A stretch of 64,000 nucleotides of DNA from Dickeya chrysanthemi NCPPB 402 (GTDB lineage Bacteria; Pseudomonadota; Gammaproteobacteria; Enterobacterales; Enterobacteriaceae): the NCBI RefSeq assembly GCF_000406105.1, contig NZ_CM001974.1:3412056-3476055 (forward strand), given 5' to 3'. Position numbers and translations under genes: made by a program. The notes below the pieces were generated by a model. It was not told where the DNA came from. It saw nothing but the letters and a program-made list of their open reading frames with translations, and did no database searches. This document shows positions 62,138-64,000 of this stretch, one piece after another; positions within the stretch are counted from its first letter, which is position 1; each line of letters opens with the position of its first letter.

Positions 62138-64000
62138 TTACTGCACTTCTTGTGCAGCGTTACCGTACTTGATCTTCGCCTGACTACGCAGGCTGGTCAT
62201 CAGTGTATCAAACAGCGCACCAACGTTGCTCTGTTCAATCTGAGCGCCAAACTGTTTCTTCTGAGCGTCAGGTAACACATGAGGTTTCACGGCATCCAAC
62301 ACCACCAGTACGATATTCCCAGATTGATCCTGAGCTACGGCGTAAGACGGCTTGTCTTTCTTCGGTTGCGCCATCGCAAACACGGTTTCTGCCAGTGCAT
62401 CGGTCTGCCCCATAGAGGAGATCTCTTTTGCTGCACTGAAACTCAAACCAGCAGCGGCCATGCTATCGGTTTTACCCTGATAGAGATCAGCCAGAATCTT
62501 TTCGGCTTCCACTTTGGCTTGCTGTTCGGCTTTCTGGCGTTTCAGCGACTGTACGACCTGCTCACGCACCTGATCCAGCGGTTGGGTCGTTTCCGGTTTA
62601 TGCTCGGTTACACGCAACACAAATGCACGATCGCCTTCCACGCTAATCACATCCGAGTTATTACCCGGCGTGCCGTTTTCACCCACCAGAGAGCCGCCCA
62701 AAATGGCCTGAGTAACCGGCTGGAAGTTCAGTGCGGCAGGAACATTATCACGCGTAAACCAATCAGTCTGAACGGATTTGATATTGGCGACTTTCTCAAC
62801 TGAAGCCAGCGACTCATTATCGTTGCTGGCAGCTTCACTGACCTTCTGCTGCAAGGAGTAAAACGCATCCAGCGCCTTCTCGCGTTTTACCTTTTCAGAC
62901 AAATCGGCACGAACCTCATCCAACGCCTTAACGTGCTGCGCCTGGACATCATCCAAACGAATGATCAGGTAACCGACTGAAGATTTAACGACATCCGACA
63001 ATTGACCTTTCTGCTTCAGCCCAGCCTGCTTGATTTCATCGACGGTAGAGCCATCGTCCATCCATCCAAGATCACCGCCATTACGACGGGAAACAATGTC
63101 GGTGGATTTGTCTTTGGCCAACGCAGCGAAATCCGCGCCTTTCTTCAACTGCTCCAGAACAGCCTTGGCATCTGCCTCGGTTTTCAACTGAATAACACTG
63201 TACTTCTTACGTTCCGGCTGAGTGAATTCACTTTTATGCTGTTCATAGTAGGCAGCGATATCATTACCATCTACCTTGGTTTTATCCATGATAGACGCCG
63301 CATCCAGCATGATATAACTGACTTTGAACTGCTCCGGCGCCAGATAACGCGCTTTGTTCTGATCATAGAAATTCTTCACTTCTTCATCAGAAACAGTCTG
63401 GCTCTTGGCTCGTGCGCCGAGATCAATGGTTGCCGTACGAACGGTACGATCTTGCGCCGCTATCGCCACCAGGTTATCAAGCTCCTGCTGCAATACGAAG
63501 TCGGTATTGCCCAACCCGCGAATCAACTGCTGAGTCAATAACTGTTTACGCAGGAACTGTGCATACGCATCCGAGGTTAGGCCCAGTTGACGCACCTGCG
63601 ACAGATATTTTTCATTATCAAACCGATTATTGGTCTGAAATTCGGGTACGGAGAAAATCGCCTGTTTGACCTGCTCGTCGCTAATATTTAGCCCCAGATT
63701 ATGGGCATACTGCACAACCAGCGTTTCGTCGACCAGTTGCGACAACACCTGCCCGCGCAACTGCTGCATATACCCTTCGTTCGCGGCCAGTGCAGAGAAA
63801 TTATCTCCCAGCATTTCCTGCTGGCGACTGCGCTCATTCTGTACCCCTTGCTCAAGCTGAGACCGGCTAATCTCCTGCCCATTCACTTTGGCCGCGTAAT
63901 CACCTGAACCTCGAATCAGGTAATCTCCCACTCCAGTCAACACGAACGAACCAATAATCAAGGCAAGAATAATTTTCAGCACGACGTTGTTAGCGGCCGC
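62138..64000 (-). CDS. ppiD: PpiD periplasmic chaperone (5' end cut by window)
   Basis: Inner-membrane-anchored periplasmic folding factor that works near the SecYEG translocon. 620 residues are visible: a single membrane segment (LKIILALIIGSFVLTGVGDYL), SurA-like N-terminal chaperone region, a parvulin domain (KYSVIQLKTEADAKAVLEQL; DLGWMDDGSTVDEIKQAGL) and a C-terminal region with GENGTPGNNSDVISVEGDRA. The frame stays open to the window edge (preceding residues AANNVV fit the E. coli N-terminus MMDSLRTAANSLV), so only about seven residues are missing. A GTG at 63982 is not the real start. Confidence 0.96.
   Translation of the reverse strand, partial: AAANNVVLKIILALIIGSFVLTGVGDYLIRGSGDYAAKVNGQEISRSQLEQGVQNERSRQQEMLGDNFSALAANEGYMQQLRGQVLSQLVDETLVVQYAHNLGLNISDEQVKQAIFSVPEFQTNNRFDNEKYLSQVRQLGLTSDAYAQFLRKQLLTQQLIRGLGNTDFVLQQELDNLVAIAAQDRTVRTATIDLGARAKSQTVSDEEVKNFYDQNKARYLAPEQFKVSYIMLDAASIMDKTKVDGNDIAAYYEQHKSEFTQPERKKYSVIQLKTEADAKAVLEQLKKGADFAALAKDKSTDIVSRRNGGDLGWMDDGSTVDEIKQAGLKQKGQLSDVVKSSVGYLIIRLDDVQAQHVKALDEVRADLSEKVKREKALDAFYSLQQKVSEAASNDNESLASVEKVANIKSVQTDWFTRDNVPAALNFQPVTQAILGGSLVGENGTPGNNSDVISVEGDRAFVLRVTEHKPETTQPLDQVREQVVQSLKRQKAEQQAKVEAEKILADLYQGKTDSMAAAGLSFSAAKEISSMGQTDALAETVFAMAQPKKDKPSYAVAQDQSGNIVLVVLDAVKPHVLPDAQKKQFGAQIEQSNVGALFDTLMTSLRSQAKIKYGNAAQEVQ

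Overview
The window is chromosomal DNA from a soft-rot enterobacterium, most likely Dickeya (formerly Erwinia chrysanthemi). Nearly every gene is a close relative of an Escherichia coli gene. The order matches two E. coli blocks: the rcs-gyrA-ubiG-nrdAB block, and the long run from qmcA/cueR/copA through ushA, hemH, adk, dnaX, acrAB, hha, ffs, tesB, amtB and mdlAB to ppiD. The soft-rot signature is a GH28 pectinase gene (best match PehN of E. chrysanthemi) with a KdgR-type operator, inserted next to a chemoreceptor gene. No prophage, insertion sequence, CRISPR array, tRNA or rRNA gene was seen. Names rest on remembered family sequences and visible motifs, since no search could be run.

Layout. 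1-4.3 kb: MicF small RNA, then rcsD and rcsB. 4.3-9.9 kb (minus): rcsC and gyrA. 10-15.3 kb: ubiG, then nrdA-nrdB-yfaE behind two NrdR-type boxes and a DnaA box. 15.4-21.8 kb: qmcA-ybbJ, divergent cueR/copA, ybaP-ybaK. 21.9-26.1 kb: an accessory segment with the GH28 gene, a chemoreceptor gene, ERIC repeat copies and about 0.8 kb without a clear gene. 26.2-31.9 kb: ushA, ybaL, hemH, adk. 32.1-37.8 kb (minus): dnaX-ybaB-recR, htpG with a sigma-32 promoter, and apt. 38-43.6 kb: ybaN, miaE, priC, ybaM, mscK. 43.7-48.9 kb: acrR divergent from acrAB. 49-50.6 kb: a Zur-type operator with rpmE2-rpmJ2, then tomB-hha. 50.9-53.2 kb: ffs, atl, ybaY, tesB. 53.3-58.8 kb (minus): glnK-amtB behind a sigma-54/NtrC promoter region, then mdlA-mdlB. 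58.9-64 kb: decR divergent from a cysteine-desulfhydrase-like gene, queC, ybaV, and ppiD cut by the window end.

Main observation. copA carries a textbook -1 frameshift cassette inside its reading frame: a C CCA AAA heptamer, a -1 stop two codons later, and an 11-bp perfect stem four bases downstream whose loop can pair with bases further on as a pseudoknot. In E. coli the equivalent site makes the one-domain chaperone CopA(Z). Here it lies after the second of three metal-binding domains, so it would give a 140-residue two-domain chaperone. dnaX carries its own conserved A AAA AAG cassette for the tau/gamma products. Other readable control elements include a KdgR box, Zur and AcrR palindromes, a CueR promoter with a 19-bp spacer, and two inverted repeats in the decR intergenic region.
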